Assembly (NCBI RefSeq): GCF_014192575.1
Contig: NZ_JACHYC010000007.1
Location: forward strand, 402,556-466,555
Reading direction: 5' to 3'
DNA length: 64,000 bases
DNA from: Variovorax sp. Sphag1AA
GTDB taxonomy: Bacteria > Pseudomonadota > Gammaproteobacteria > Burkholderiales > Burkholderiaceae_C
Shown: piece after piece, positions 49,658-59,848 of the stretch
Numbering within the stretch: position 1 is the stretch's first letter
Layout: the number at the start of each line of letters is the position of its first letter
Position numbers and translations under genes: made by a program
The notes under the pieces: generated by a model
What the model was told of the DNA's origin: nothing
Database searches by the model: none
Seen by the model: the letters and a program-made list of their open reading frames with translations, nothing else

Positions 49658-51564
49658 AAATCATCGAAACGCCGACCGCATACGTTCCTGGCGAGAAAAC
49701 TATGTCCTCCCGCAGAGCCAATGAACCGGCTGATGGCCCGCGCGCCCGAATCAAGCAGGTGGCCGATCTCTTGGCCTCCATGGTTGCGATACCGGCCGCA
49801 TTGCTGGTACTGGCCGAGATTGCGGTGTTGCTGACCGGCGTGATCTGCCGCTTCGTGTTCCACGCGCCGATCGCCTGGTCTGACGAGGTGGCATCCATCC
49901 TCTTCCTTTGGTTGGCCACACTTGGCGCGGTGTTAGCGCTTCATGGTAGCGAACACATGCGCATGACAGCACTCACTGCGCGGGCGAGCCGCTCGAGTGC
50001 CGCCGTCATCGAAAGCGTCAGTATCTGTGCGTGCCTGGCCTTCCTCCTTATTGCCGTCGCGCCGTCGTTCGACTACGCAGCAGAGGAGCAGATCGCCAAC
50101 ATGCCTGCGTTGGAAATATCGGGTTTATGGCGTGCGGCAGCTCTTCCGGTAGGCATCGTGCTCATGGCACTCTTTGCAATCCTGCGCCTCTTGAGTGAAG
50201 TGCGATGGCGGCATGTCGCGATCGGGGCGCTGATCGTGATCGCGATCGTCAGTGCATTCTGGTTGGCGCGGCCGGTCTTCGCAGATCTCGGGCGTTGGAA
50301 TCTCCTCATCTTCTTTGTTGGTGTCGCTGCCGGTTGCGTCTTCGCCGGGATCCCAATCGCATTTGCGTTTGGGCTGGGCACCTTCGGCTATCTCGCCCTG
50401 AGCACGAGTCTGCCGCTGTCGGTTGTGGTTGGGCGCATGGATGAGGGGATGTCGCACCTGATCCTCCTGGCTATCCCGCTCTTTGTCTTTCTAGGGCGCC
50501 TGATTGAGCTCACCGGCATGGCCAACGCAATGATCGGATTTCTTGCAGGATTGATCGGCCACGTGAGAGGGGGGCTTTCTTACGTTCTTGTTGCGGGGAT
50601 GTACCTCGTCTCGGGTATCTCCGGATCGAAGGCGGCGGACATGGCGGCGCTAGCGCCCGGACTCTTCCCGGAGATGAAAAAGCGCGGGGCCAAGGACGGG
50701 GAATTGGTCGCACTGCTGGCTGCTACCGGCGCCCAGACTGAGACCGTTCCTCCGAGTCTGGTCTTGATCACCATAGGCTCCGTCACGGGCGTGTCCATCT
50801 CCGCGCTATTCACCGGAGGCCTTCTTCCGGCACTGCTGTTAGGACTGATGCTTTGCGCCGTGGTGGCTTTCCGAGCGCGCAATGAGGACCATGGCAAGGC
50901 GGTGCGCGCTCCATTGCGACAAGTCGCGCGGGCTCTCGTGATTGCGCTGCCCGCACTTGCGCTGCCGTTCGTGATCCGCGCTGCGGTCGTCGAAGGGGTA
51001 GCCACGGCCACTGAGGTGTCAACGCTGGGGATTGTCTACACGATAGTCGCCGGTACTCTGATCTACCGACGGTTCGAGTGGCGGGAACTCATGCCGATGT
51101 TGGTTGGCACTGCCACGTTGTCTGGCGCCATTTTGTTCATCATCGGCACCGCCACCGCGATGGCATGGGCGCTGACCCAGTCTGGCTTTTCCAATTCGTT
51201 GGCCGCTGCCATGTCGACCATGCCCGGCGGCGTCCCAGCGTTCATGGCGGTCTCGGTGCTCATGTTCGTCATACTGGGCTCCGTACTCGAGGGGATTCCT
51301 GCCATCGTGTTGTTTGGGCCGCTGTTGTTCCCGATTGCGCGGCAACTCGGAATCCACGAGGTCCACTACACCATGGTCGTCATCCTCTCTATGGGACTGG
51401 GCTTGTTCGCGCCGCCGCTGGGTGTCGGGTACTACTCGGCCTGCGCAATCGCGCGAGTCAATCCAGATGCCGGGCTTCGCCCAATCATCGGATACCTCGT
51501 GGCGCTGCTGCTGGGTACGATCATGATTGCCGTCGTTCCTTGGCTCTCCACGGGATTTCTGTAG
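49648..51564 (+). CDS. Fused TRAP transporter small and large permease (DctQM)
   Basis: A 638-residue membrane protein. The first about 190 residues are a four-helix DctQ-type subunit (GVICRFVFHAPIAWSDEVASILFLWLATLG), and the remainder a DctM-type large subunit with FAGIPIAFAFGLGTFGYLAL and a GSVTGVSISALFTGGLLPALLLG motif. A GTG start at 49648 is preceded by a perfect AAGGAGG and overlaps the Tm-1 gene by ten bases, giving coupling. It works with the binding protein at 46241. Confidence 0.9.
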   Translation: MHVKIIETPTAYVPGEKTMSSRRANEPADGPRARIKQVADLLASMVAIPAALLVLAEIAVLLTGVICRFVFHAPIAWSDEVASILFLWLATLGAVLALHGSEHMRMTALTARASRSSAAVIESVSICACLAFLLIAVAPSFDYAAEEQIANMPALEISGLWRAAALPVGIVLMALFAILRLLSEVRWRHVAIGALIVIAIVSAFWLARPVFADLGRWNLLIFFVGVAAGCVFAGIPIAFAFGLGTFGYLALSTSLPLSVVVGRMDEGMSHLILLAIPLFVFLGRLIELTGMANAMIGFLAGLIGHVRGGLSYVLVAGMYLVSGISGSKAADMAALAPGLFPEMKKRGAKDGELVALLAATGAQTETVPPSLVLITIGSVTGVSISALFTGGLLPALLLGLMLCAVVAFRARNEDHGKAVRAPLRQVARALVIALPALALPFVIRAAVVEGVATATEVSTLGIVYTIVAGTLIYRRFEWRELMPMLVGTATLSGAILFIIGTATAMAWALTQSGFSNSLAAAMSTMPGGVPAFMAVSVLMFVILGSVLEGIPAIVLFGPLLFPIARQLGIHEVHYTMVVILSMGLGLFAPPLGVGYYSACAIARVNPDAGLRPIIGYLVALLLGTIMIAVVPWLSTGFL

Positions 51565-51697
51565 GCAGCCGTCCGTCTGACTTGGCCGCTTCTGTTCAAA
51601 GCGACCATTGGGCATGCGGTAGTCGTGGCTCGAAACTGAATCATCACAGCCCATCTGTTGTCAGATTCAAGGCTGCAAAAGGGTAGATGTCGCATTC

Positions 51698-52663
51698 ATG
51701 AGTAGCAAACAGTTTCCTATCAATTCCGGCTTCGGCGCGGCAACCACCGCGGCAGAGGTACTCGCGGGCCGTGATCTGTCTGGCGCCATCGCCATCGTCA
51801 CCGGAGGGCATTCTGGACTTGGTCTCGAAACAACGCGCGCATTGACGGATGCAGGCGCACGCGTCATTGTTGGCGCTCGAGATGTGAAATCTGCCCTCGA
51901 AAGGATCAATGGCATCCGCGATGCGCAAGTCGAGCGACTCGATCTCTCCGACCTATCGAGCGTGCGCGACTTTGCCCGGCAGTTTCTGGCGCGCAAGCAG
52001 CACATTCACATCCTGATCTGCAGCGCAGGCATCATGACTTGTCCCGAGACACGCGTCGGGCCACTAGCGTGGGAAGCGCAGTTCGCGATCAATCATCTGG
52101 GGCACTATGCACTTGTGAATCAGCTTTGGCCGGCACTCGTAGGTGGTGCGCGGGTGGTAGCTGTATCGTCAGCGGGGCACCATCTATCGGCCATTCAATG
52201 GGATGACGTGCAGTTCGCAAAGAGCTACGACAAGTGGCGGGCCTATGGACAATCAAAGACTGCCAATGCCCTGTTTGCTGTTCATCTGGATCGGCTCGGC
52301 CGGAGCGAAGGCGTGCGCGCTTTCTCTCTTCATCCTGGCAAGATCTTCACGCCGCTCCAGCGCCATCTGTCGCATGATGAAATGCTTGCCGCCGGTTGGA
52401 TTGATGCCAGCGGTACCCCGGTCGATCCAACGTTCAAGACCACGCGGCAAGGCGCAGCGACCCAGGTATGGGCGGCAACCTCCCCCCAGTTGAATGGCAT
52501 GGGTGGGTTGTATTGTGAAGATTGCGAGATTGCAAAAATGGATGAAAGCGAGCCGCCGTCTTTCAGCGGCGTGCGAGCTTATGCGAGCGACCCCGAGCAG
52601 GCGGAACGCCTTTGGACGTTATCTGCGCAACTTACTGGAATTGACGCTTTCTCGACAAGGTGA
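51698..52663 (+). CDS. SDR oxidoreductase, retinol-dehydrogenase-like
   Basis: A 321-residue SDR: TGGHSGLGLE (cofactor glycines), SAGIM in place of NNAG, AVSSAGHH and the active-site YGQSKTAN. This arrangement is typical of the retinol-dehydrogenase-like group. It follows the TRAP permease by 133 bases in the same direction; no clear operon. Substrate unknown. Confidence 0.87.
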   Translation: MSSKQFPINSGFGAATTAAEVLAGRDLSGAIAIVTGGHSGLGLETTRALTDAGARVIVGARDVKSALERINGIRDAQVERLDLSDLSSVRDFARQFLARKQHIHILICSAGIMTCPETRVGPLAWEAQFAINHLGHYALVNQLWPALVGGARVVAVSSAGHHLSAIQWDDVQFAKSYDKWRAYGQSKTANALFAVHLDRLGRSEGVRAFSLHPGKIFTPLQRHLSHDEMLAAGWIDASGTPVDPTFKTTRQGAATQVWAATSPQLNGMGGLYCEDCEIAKMDESEPPSFSGVRAYASDPEQAERLWTLSAQLTGIDAFSTR

Positions 52664-52995
52664 GCCGTTGACACGGGGCTTCGGCATCTGCGTCTGGTTG
52701 GTATTTCGACCAAGTCGGCTCCGCAGCAGCGAGAGCGGTCGGCTAGGAGGGCGGGGCCGAACCGCTTCTTCGCGTGCCCTGAGCGGAAGTCCGAACAGGA
52801 ATTCAAAAGGGGAAGGAAATCTTCCCTATGAGTTCTCGTGCGCAACCTCATTCAGAGCGTGCACCCGCGCCGTTGGCCGCCCTACAAGATGCTGCTCGGC
52901 GCGCCACCCGTGCCGCGCTTGAGTCGTTCGAACGCATTCCGATGACGATGAGCTCGCGCTAGCCAGGACCGGACCTTCCTGACGGCCCTTGAAAT
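52664..52995. other. Intergenic region between SDR and monooxygenase genes
   Basis: Convergent gene ends with no recognised gene. A 44-codon frame (about 52828-52962, MSSRAQPHSERAPAPLAALQ...) is visible on the plus strand but lacks other support. Confidence 0.3.
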
Positions 52996-54153
52996 TCAAC
53001 TATGGCGAAACAACTCCACCACGCTTCGAGGTGCTTCGTCGCCGAAGAAGCACTGGTGGTTCCGCGCGGCCTGGTGGGCGAAGGAGGCGCTGCGAGAAAA
53101 TAGTGCCCGTTCGTAGACCTCCAGTGCAGCCTTGATGTCATCAGAATGATCCCGAAGCGCATGGCCCAATTCGGCGCCATCGAGAATGGCGAGGTTGGCT
53201 CCCTCGCCCGCGAAGGGCGACATCAGATGCGCAGCGTCGCCCACGAGCGTGACGCCGGGAACACTTTGCCACCGATGGTCCACAGGCAGGGCATAGATGG
53301 GCCTTACGACAGGTGCCGTGTCGCTTTCTTTGACCAATGCCTGAAGCTGGGGCGCCCACCCCGCAAACTCGCTTGCGATGCGATGAAGTGCGGCCGCCGG
53401 TTGCCTGAAGTCGATGGCGCCAATCCATCCTTCTGCCTTGTTCAGCGCGACATAGATTTGCAAGGTGCCGTTCGCGTGGTGGTGCGCCATGATGGCCTTG
53501 CCGGGCTCAACCGCCATCAACGTGCCGCTGCCGATGGCTTCGGCGCTGGCCCCGTGCCGGGCCGGACCGTCGAAGAGGTTGGTCTCGATGAAGGTCGTGC
53601 CAACATAGGCTGGCTTTGCGGCAGACAGGAGCGGGCGGACTCTCGACCAGGCGCCGTCGGCCCCGACCAGCAAATCGCCCATGGTCGTGGAGCCGTCAGC
53701 AAAGACCAGGTGGTGTTTTCCGTTGGCGAGAAGGTGCGCCTGAGCGAGTTTGCGGCCCCACCTGATAGTTTCGGCCGGTAGGGACTCGATGAGGCGTTGA
53801 CGCAGAGCGCCCCTGTCGACTTCAGGCTTGGCCGTGCTGCCCGAGCCGGGTTTGTCGAGCAGAACGACGCCGTTTCGGTCGACGATGCGCTTGGCATCTT
53901 CTCCTGGAAGCGTGAGGGCAAGAAACTCGTCGTAGAGGCCGGCGGCCTTCAGGCCGACCTGCCCGTTGTATTCATGGATGTCCAACAGGCCGCCCTGGCG
54001 TCGCGCAGCCGGCGAGGCTTCGGCTTCGTAGACGGTTGCGGTGATGCCGTTGACGTGCAGTACACGTGCCAGTGTCAATCCACCAAGACCGGCGCCGACG
54101 ATGGCGATGCGAAGGGGTGTCGAGAGGGGCGGGAAATCAAGGTGGTTGCTCAT
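52996..54153 (-). CDS. FAD-dependent monooxygenase, TetX-like
   Basis: A 385-residue group A flavin monooxygenase. FAD-binding GAGLGGLTLA near the start, the DG segment DLLVGADGAWSRVR in the middle, and the second flavin motif GDAAHLMSPFAGEGAN all match the TetX/PHBH class. TetX hydroxylates tetracyclines, but close relatives act on other aromatics; resistance cannot be concluded. Upstream is a 1-kb gene-poor stretch. Confidence 0.88.
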   Translation of the reverse strand: MSNHLDFPPLSTPLRIAIVGAGLGGLTLARVLHVNGITATVYEAEASPAARRQGGLLDIHEYNGQVGLKAAGLYDEFLALTLPGEDAKRIVDRNGVVLLDKPGSGSTAKPEVDRGALRQRLIESLPAETIRWGRKLAQAHLLANGKHHLVFADGSTTMGDLLVGADGAWSRVRPLLSAAKPAYVGTTFIETNLFDGPARHGASAEAIGSGTLMAVEPGKAIMAHHHANGTLQIYVALNKAEGWIGAIDFRQPAAALHRIASEFAGWAPQLQALVKESDTAPVVRPIYALPVDHRWQSVPGVTLVGDAAHLMSPFAGEGANLAILDGAELGHALRDHSDDIKAALEVYERALFSRSASFAHQAARNHQCFFGDEAPRSVVELFRHS

Positions 54154-55211
54154 GGCGTGTTCCGGTGTCTACGAATACGCGCTTCAATGCGCGACGGTTC
54201 GTAGAGGTCCGACTGTGTCGGGGGAAACGCTGGCCGACCTTGCAGGTTTTGCGGGGTGGCGTGTACGCGATTGTCCTATGGAGCACTGGCTTGAGAGCCG
54301 GGCGACATGCAAGACAGCCGTTTTTCGCGGTCTTCGAGCGCGATTGTCGCATAGGCAAGACTCATGGCTGTTTCGCTTCGAGGACTGCTGCCTAGCTGGC
54401 ACGTAGTCTGGCTCGCCTCGAGCGGAACCGTGTAGCAACAACCACCGAGCGGAGCTGCCTGTTGGATCGAAGCCCGAACCCTGGAGCGCTGCGCGGCCGT
54501 GCGGCGGCAAGCGCGGACGGCGCAAGGCATCGCGAGACCCTAGCAGGCTTCGAGGAAGCTCACGAATCGAGGAAAAGTCTCCAAATGACCACTAGCAGCA
54601 CTCGAGGGCACGACTAGAAGAATTTGTGGACTTCGACAACGATCTTGCGACCCAAGCGATGGATGGCGGCGCGGATGAATCGCGGTCGGCTCCACGGCAT
54701 GGCGGCCCCCCAGGCGCTCGCCACGGGTGTCCACCATATCCACATCGTCGGCCTGCACCTCGGACCACGGCAGGCCACGCGGGTTGAGCAAGAAGCGGCC
54801 GCTGCTGTCGGACAGCTCTGATGGGGTTGCAGACGTTGCCCCTAGTGGCAAACCTTTCGCACACGGCACGCACTCATGTGCATCTGCGAGGCCAACTGTG
54901 CTCCCTTGACCGGGACGAGCATGGCCCGTCGCTGGTGCATGCCTTCGAAGCGCGATCGAAGTCCTGTATTGCGGATCGTTGTTCCGGCCATTCGTGCGGT
55001 GCGGCGTCGAGGTGCTCAAAGCGATGGAGGGGATGGCCGGATCCGGGCGCTCCTTTGCCTGACCATGTACTGACGAATTTCATGTGCTTTTGGATGCTGT
55101 CTTCCACCGGCAACACGCGTGCGAGACGGGCGATATAAAGATTGATTCGCATTTAGACTTGACGACCACCCAGTGGTCGCAACGGGTGGAAGAATTCCCT
55201 CGGGGCACCCC
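54154..55211. other. Gene-poor region with a probable class II aldolase remnant
   Basis: No intact gene. On the minus strand around 54610-54830, short stretches in different frames resemble class II aldolase/adducin proteins (SDSSGRFLLNPRGLPWSEV and FIRAAIHR). They are interrupted by frame changes, consistent with a decayed gene. The last 50 bases hold the leader of the TonB receptor; ATTGATTCGCATTTA at 55142-55156 could be a weak Fur site. Confidence 0.35.
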
Positions 55212-57503
55212 ATGAAACGTTCAGATCGCTATTGCGTACGGCGTACACCCGTCGCGTTGACCATGCTTGCCATGGTTTCTGCCCCGGCCCTTGCCCAGCA
55301 AGATGTGACGCCGCAATCGGCAGCAGGCACTGCGTCCTCCCCATCCGCCTCAACGAGCACTTCGACTCCAGCGACACTTCGCGAAGTGCAGGTTCAAGAC
55401 ACGGTGGACAGGGGGAGCTTTGGGGCCAATCCGTTGTCGATCAGTCGCCTGCCCGCGGACCCCCATGACGTACCGCAATCGGTCACCATCATCAATCAGC
55501 CGCTGATGCAGTCGCAGGGCGCCACTTCGCTGGCTAGCGCGCTGCGAAACGTGCCTGGCCTGACCATCGGCGCTGCCGAAGGCGGGCAGATCGGGACCAA
55601 CATCAATCTAAACGGCTTTTCCGCGCGGACCGACCTCTTTCTGGACGGTGCGCGCGACCGCGGCCAGTACTACCGCGATACGTTTGCGCTCGACAGCATC
55701 GAAGTGCTCATGGGGCCTTCGTCCATGCTGTTCGGACGAGGATCGACAGGTGGTGTCATCAACCAGGTGAGCAAGAAGCCGTCGCTCACGCCTGCGGGAC
55801 AGGCGGATGTCTCGGTCACTAGCAATGGCCTGGTGCGAACGACCGTCGATGTGAACCGGCCGCTGTCGGAGACTTCAGCGTTCCGAATAGCAGCTATGGG
55901 TCAGGAAGGTGATGCTTCCACCCGGGACCAGACGAAGATCCAGGATGTCGGCATTGCGCCGTCGCTGAAGTTCGGAATCAACACGCCGACGCAAGTGACC
56001 TTGTCGGCGTTGATCCAGCACAACCACGACATGGCCGACTACGGCATCCCGCCGCTCAACGGCGCGCCTGCGCAGGTGGATCGGAACAATGCCTATGGCT
56101 TCAACGACGATCGCACTATCTCCGACATCGGCGCATTCAACGCAACGATCCTGCACAAGCTGACGCCCACGAGTTCGATTCGCAATCAGACGCAGTACAA
56201 CCAGGTCACCACCGATGCAACGGAGACTGCCCCGCAAGGCATCGGAACGGTCAATGCAAAGGGCTATACGGCGTTCTCCACCGGAACTACGGCGTTCCCG
56301 GCCGCGGCGACCAGCACGCTGCCCCTCAGCCAACTCTGGGTGCGTCAGCAGAGCCATGACCGCGACATCCGCGATACCTCGCTCTTCAACCTGACCGAGT
56401 ACAACACCCAGTTCGACACGGGCTCGCTCAAGCACACGCTGCTGGCAGGACTGGAGCTCGGACACGACACCTACAGGAACCAGGGCTACTACCGCAACGG
56501 AACCTGCAATGGCGTGCCGCTCAATCCGGTGGGCGGCTCCAGTGGCTATGTTTCGTGCACGCCACTACTGAACCCCTTCTCGACCGATTCGCCACTCAAT
56601 GCGCCCGGTCTCCCGGGCAACCTCGCGACGGCGGATGCCGATACGGTCGCGGGATACCTCAATGACACCGTCGAACTCAATCCGCAGTTCAAGCTGGTCG
56701 GGGGCGTACGGCAAGACAACTATCGCGCCAGTGTCAACAACACGATACCGACTGCGACAACGCTGGCCTACGAACAGCAGACAGTGAACTTCACCAGCGT
56801 GCGCGCCGGGGGCATCTGGCAGCCGACAACCGAGCACTCGTACTACGTGTCCTACAGCACGTCGTTCAATCCATCGCTCGAACAGCTCGTCGCGACCACC
56901 GGAGCCACGCAACCCCTGCCTCCGCAGGAAAACAAGTCCTATGAACTCGGGGGCAAGTGGGACGTCAACGGAGGTGCTCTGTCGATGACTGCTGCTGCCT
57001 TCAGCATCACGCAGGACAACGCGAGGGCGCAGAACTCGGACGGCACCTACACAGCGACAGGCACCGTGCGCGTCAACGGCGCGCGCGCCGGCATCGCGGG
57101 GCGCGTCACCAGCGCGCTCCAAGTCTTCGGCGCCTACACCTACCTCGATGGAACGATCGTCGACGGCATAGCGCCCGGTACGCAAGGCAAGGTGCCGGCC
57201 AACACCCCGCGCAATGCGGCGAGCATCTGGGCTGTCTACACCGTCACACCCGAATGGGAGTTCGGTGGCGGCGCGACCTACGTTGGCAGCCGTTACGCCA
57301 ACAACACGAACCTGGTAGGGGTAGACAGCTACACGCGAATCGACGCTATGTTGGCCTACCACCAGCCGCACTACGATGTCCGGCTCAACCTGTTCAACCT
57401 CTTCGACGAGCACTATTACGACGCTCTGATCCCGTCCGATGGCGGTCGGGCTGTGCCCGGTTCGGGGCGCACTGCCATGCTGTCGATGAACTATCGTTTC
57501 TGA
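55212..57503 (+). CDS. TonB-dependent siderophore receptor (Fiu-like)
   Basis: A 763-residue outer-membrane receptor with a signal peptide (ending PALAQQ), plug domain (DVPQSVTIINQPLMQSQGATSLASALRNVPG, then VLMGPSSMLFGRGSTGGVINQVSKKP) and a barrel ending in aromatic F (MLSMNYRF). It resembles catecholate receptors of the Fiu type. PiuC and a PepSY protein follow closely, a known iron-limitation arrangement. Start at the ATG at 55212. Confidence 0.9.
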   Translation: MKRSDRYCVRRTPVALTMLAMVSAPALAQQDVTPQSAAGTASSPSASTSTSTPATLREVQVQDTVDRGSFGANPLSISRLPADPHDVPQSVTIINQPLMQSQGATSLASALRNVPGLTIGAAEGGQIGTNINLNGFSARTDLFLDGARDRGQYYRDTFALDSIEVLMGPSSMLFGRGSTGGVINQVSKKPSLTPAGQADVSVTSNGLVRTTVDVNRPLSETSAFRIAAMGQEGDASTRDQTKIQDVGIAPSLKFGINTPTQVTLSALIQHNHDMADYGIPPLNGAPAQVDRNNAYGFNDDRTISDIGAFNATILHKLTPTSSIRNQTQYNQVTTDATETAPQGIGTVNAKGYTAFSTGTTAFPAAATSTLPLSQLWVRQQSHDRDIRDTSLFNLTEYNTQFDTGSLKHTLLAGLELGHDTYRNQGYYRNGTCNGVPLNPVGGSSGYVSCTPLLNPFSTDSPLNAPGLPGNLATADADTVAGYLNDTVELNPQFKLVGGVRQDNYRASVNNTIPTATTLAYEQQTVNFTSVRAGGIWQPTTEHSYYVSYSTSFNPSLEQLVATTGATQPLPPQENKSYELGGKWDVNGGALSMTAAAFSITQDNARAQNSDGTYTATGTVRVNGARAGIAGRVTSALQVFGAYTYLDGTIVDGIAPGTQGKVPANTPRNAASIWAVYTVTPEWEFGGGATYVGSRYANNTNLVGVDSYTRIDAMLAYHQPHYDVRLNLFNLFDEHYYDALIPSDGGRAVPGSGRTAMLSMNYRF

Positions 57504-57522
57504 CATCGAGCCCTCTACAGCC

Positions 57523-58209
57523 ATGCTGGTCTGCATTCCTCGCGTCCTTGATGCCGAGTCGCTTGAAGCCGTCGTTGCGCGCCTGGAGGCCGCCGGTAGT
57601 GCCTGGATCGATGGGAGGGTGACGGCGGGGTACCAAGGGGCGCCTGTCAAGTTCAACCAGCAGATCGACGAGCGGTCGCAAGTGGCTGCGGAATGCCAGA
57701 GCATTGTGGCCAGCGCGCTCGAACGGAATCCGGTCTTCATCAGTGCAGGACTGCCGAACATCCTGTATCCACCGATGTTCAATCGCTACAGCGCCGGAAT
57801 GACCTTCGGCCTGCACGTCGACGGGGGAGTGCGCATTCATCCGCATAACGGACGCAAGTTGCGCACCGACCTGTCCGCAACGTTGTTCCTGTCGCCGCCC
57901 GACAGCTACGACGGTGGCGAATTGCAGATGGAAGACACCCATGGAATGCAGACCGTGAAACTCGCGGCCGGCGACATGGTGATCTATCCAGCCACCAGCC
58001 TGCACCAGGTGACGCCCATCACGCGCGGGGTTCGGCTCGCCTGCTTTTTCTGGGTGCAGAGCTTGGTGCGGGATGCCGCGGACCGGGCGCTGCTCTTCGA
58101 TCTCGACAATGCCATCCAGCGCCTGAATCAAGCCGGCGCGGACGAGTCCGCGCGTCGCACGCTGGTGGGCATCTATCACAATCTTCTTCGCAAATGGAGC
58201 GACACCTAG
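57523..58209 (+). CDS. piuC: PiuC/YbiX-type Fe2+/2-oxoglutarate-dependent dioxygenase
   Basis: A 228-residue PKHD-type hydroxylase. Iron ligands H98 and D100 (GLHVDGG) and H161 (SLHQVTP) with the oxoglutarate arginine R168 are all in place. Members sit beside catecholate siderophore receptors, as here, 19 bases after the TonB gene. It probably modifies a component of iron uptake. Confidence 0.92.
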   Translation: MLVCIPRVLDAESLEAVVARLEAAGSAWIDGRVTAGYQGAPVKFNQQIDERSQVAAECQSIVASALERNPVFISAGLPNILYPPMFNRYSAGMTFGLHVDGGVRIHPHNGRKLRTDLSATLFLSPPDSYDGGELQMEDTHGMQTVKLAAGDMVIYPATSLHQVTPITRGVRLACFFWVQSLVRDAADRALLFDLDNAIQRLNQAGADESARRTLVGIYHNLLRKWSDT

Positions 58210-58218
58210 GTCGTTCAG

Positions 58219-58971
58219 ATGGAAACTGCTCCCGATTTCTCAACTGCCGCCGGTCCTGCGGCATTTTCTCCATCTGGATCGCTGGACGATCGCGTTCGTG
58301 GGCGGCAACGTCGAACTGCGATCGTGCAGTGGATACGCAAGATGCATGGCTGGATCGGCCTGTGGGGTGCGATCCTCGGATTGATCTTCGGCACGGCGGG
58401 CGTCTGGCTGAACCACCGCGCGGTGCTCAAGTTGCCGATGAGCCAGCAGCGTCTCAATGCGCAACTGGCCCTGCCGGATCCGGCGCCGACCGGCGCCAAG
58501 GAAATGGCTGCATGGCTTCAGACGGCGCTGAACCAGGACGGTCCGCCCAACACGATGCGCATCGAGCCGGCCAAGCCTGTCGCCTGGACGGACAAGGACA
58601 AGTACGCGGCAGGGTCCGTTGCGGATTTCGATGCCGCTCGCGCACCTGCGCTGATGCAGCCCGAGCGCTGGGTTTTCGGTTTCGGCGGTCCTCACGAAGC
58701 AATCCAGGCCGAGTACTGGCGCGGCAATCGCTCGGTCGGCATCACGACGACCAGCAACGGCTTCGTCGCCACCCTGGCGAATCTGCACAAGGGCGTGGGC
58801 ATGCCGGTCGCATGGATCTTGCTGGTTGACACACTGGCGGGCAGCCTGATCTTCCTGTCCATCTCCGGCGTCGCGCTCTGGATGTTGACGCACCGCCGCC
58901 GGCGCGTCGGCTTGGTCATCTTCGGCACCTCGGTCGCGCTCACTCTTGGTCTGATCTTCGCGCAGTTCTGA
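58219..58971 (+). CDS. PepSY-associated membrane protein
   Basis: A 250-residue protein with three helices: one at about 38-60 (MHGWIGLWGAILGLIFGTAGVWLNH) and two near the C-terminus. The middle is a periplasmic PepSY-type domain. Such proteins accompany TonB receptors and may reduce iron in the periplasm. It follows piuC by nine bases and completes the operon. Confidence 0.8.
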   Translation: METAPDFSTAAGPAAFSPSGSLDDRVRGRQRRTAIVQWIRKMHGWIGLWGAILGLIFGTAGVWLNHRAVLKLPMSQQRLNAQLALPDPAPTGAKEMAAWLQTALNQDGPPNTMRIEPAKPVAWTDKDKYAAGSVADFDAARAPALMQPERWVFGFGGPHEAIQAEYWRGNRSVGITTTSNGFVATLANLHKGVGMPVAWILLVDTLAGSLIFLSISGVALWMLTHRRRRVGLVIFGTSVALTLGLIFAQF

Positions 58972-59366
58972 CTCGGCGTGCGATCTGCACCGGCAGTGTT
59001 GATCCCGTTGAATCGCCAGGTGCGCCTATAACCTTCGGTTCAGGGGCTGCCGACAAGGCCGACCGGAAAGCTCAACCCGGCGTGTGCTGGCCGGTTCGGC
59101 AAGATCAGCCGGGGCGCCTTGGTCATGACTCTTGCGCGTGATCTTGACCTGCACGATGTCGGGATTGGCCTTGTAGCGTGTGCCGAAGCTCTTACCAGCC
59201 GAATCGCCGCGCCAAAGGTCCGCGCCTGTCCGATCGAGCCTTTGTCGCACAAGGTCCACCGACCTGTACGCCCTCCCCATAGACGATTCAAATAAGAATG
59301 ATTATCATTTGATGGCCCGAGTACGTAAGTCTCGTTCAACGCAAAGGGCTCCGAAAAGGAGTGTTG
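58972..59366. other. Intergenic region with Fur box
   Basis: No recognised gene. A minus-strand frame (59029-59280) has coding-like residues (FGTRYKANPDIVQVKITRK) but no known family. The Fur box at 59293-59311 lies at its right end. Confidence 0.4.
59293..59311. promoter_or_regulatory. Fur box
   Basis: The core AATGATTATCATT (59297-59309) matches the Fur consensus GATAATGATAATCATTATC in most positions. It lies 56 bases before the first gene of the sod/ZIP operon, so that operon should be induced by iron limitation. Confidence 0.75.
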
Positions 59367-59843
59367 ATGAAGACTTCGACTTCACATCGGTTGCGCGAAT
59401 GGGAGCAAGCGATGCGCAACGGCACCAACGCCGCATCAAGTGGGCAGGTGCTCTTGGCGGAACGCCTGTACCTCGAGGCACTGGTCATTTCACGCGCGCT
59501 GCTCGAAGGCTCGCACGTGTCCGCCGAACCTCCTGATGACCGGGTCGCGGCGTTTGTCGTCACGCATCTGAACCTGGCCGATCTCCATGCGGAGGCCGAG
59601 AACCCCGCGTTGGCTGCGGACTATCTCTGCACAGCCCATTGCGCGCTGATGTCGCTCCTGCGCGATCCCGGCGCGGACCGATCCCTTCAGCAAGCCGCGC
59701 TGCGGCACAGCCGGGAAACACACGCCGCGCTGCTCGAGCATCTCGGGCAACACGGCAATGTCGAAAACGTACTCGCAGCATTGCGCGCTGGCTGCATGTC
59801 GGTCACGGCCAATCCGGCGCGTCCAGCACCAACTCTGCATTGA
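59367..59843 (+). CDS. Hypothetical protein of the Fur/SOD operon
   Basis: A 158-residue helical protein; the ATG at 59367 has an AAGGAGT ribosome site. No family recognised. Its helices with alternating alanine/leucine and paired HLNLADLH and YLCTAHCALMSLL resemble TPR-like repeats. It is the first gene after the Fur box and stops five bases before the superoxide dismutase start, so its function is probably tied to iron limitation. Confidence 0.6.
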   Translation: MKTSTSHRLREWEQAMRNGTNAASSGQVLLAERLYLEALVISRALLEGSHVSAEPPDDRVAAFVVTHLNLADLHAEAENPALAADYLCTAHCALMSLLRDPGADRSLQQAALRHSRETHAALLEHLGQHGNVENVLAALRAGCMSVTANPARPAPTLH

Positions 59844-59848
59844 CTCCC

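Noticed and set aside
52996..54153. Tetracycline resistance gene tet(X)
   Set aside because: Only family-level similarity is visible; many relatives do not act on tetracycline.
56565..57782. 405-codon minus-strand frame opposite the TonB receptor
   Set aside because: Shadow of a well-supported receptor gene.
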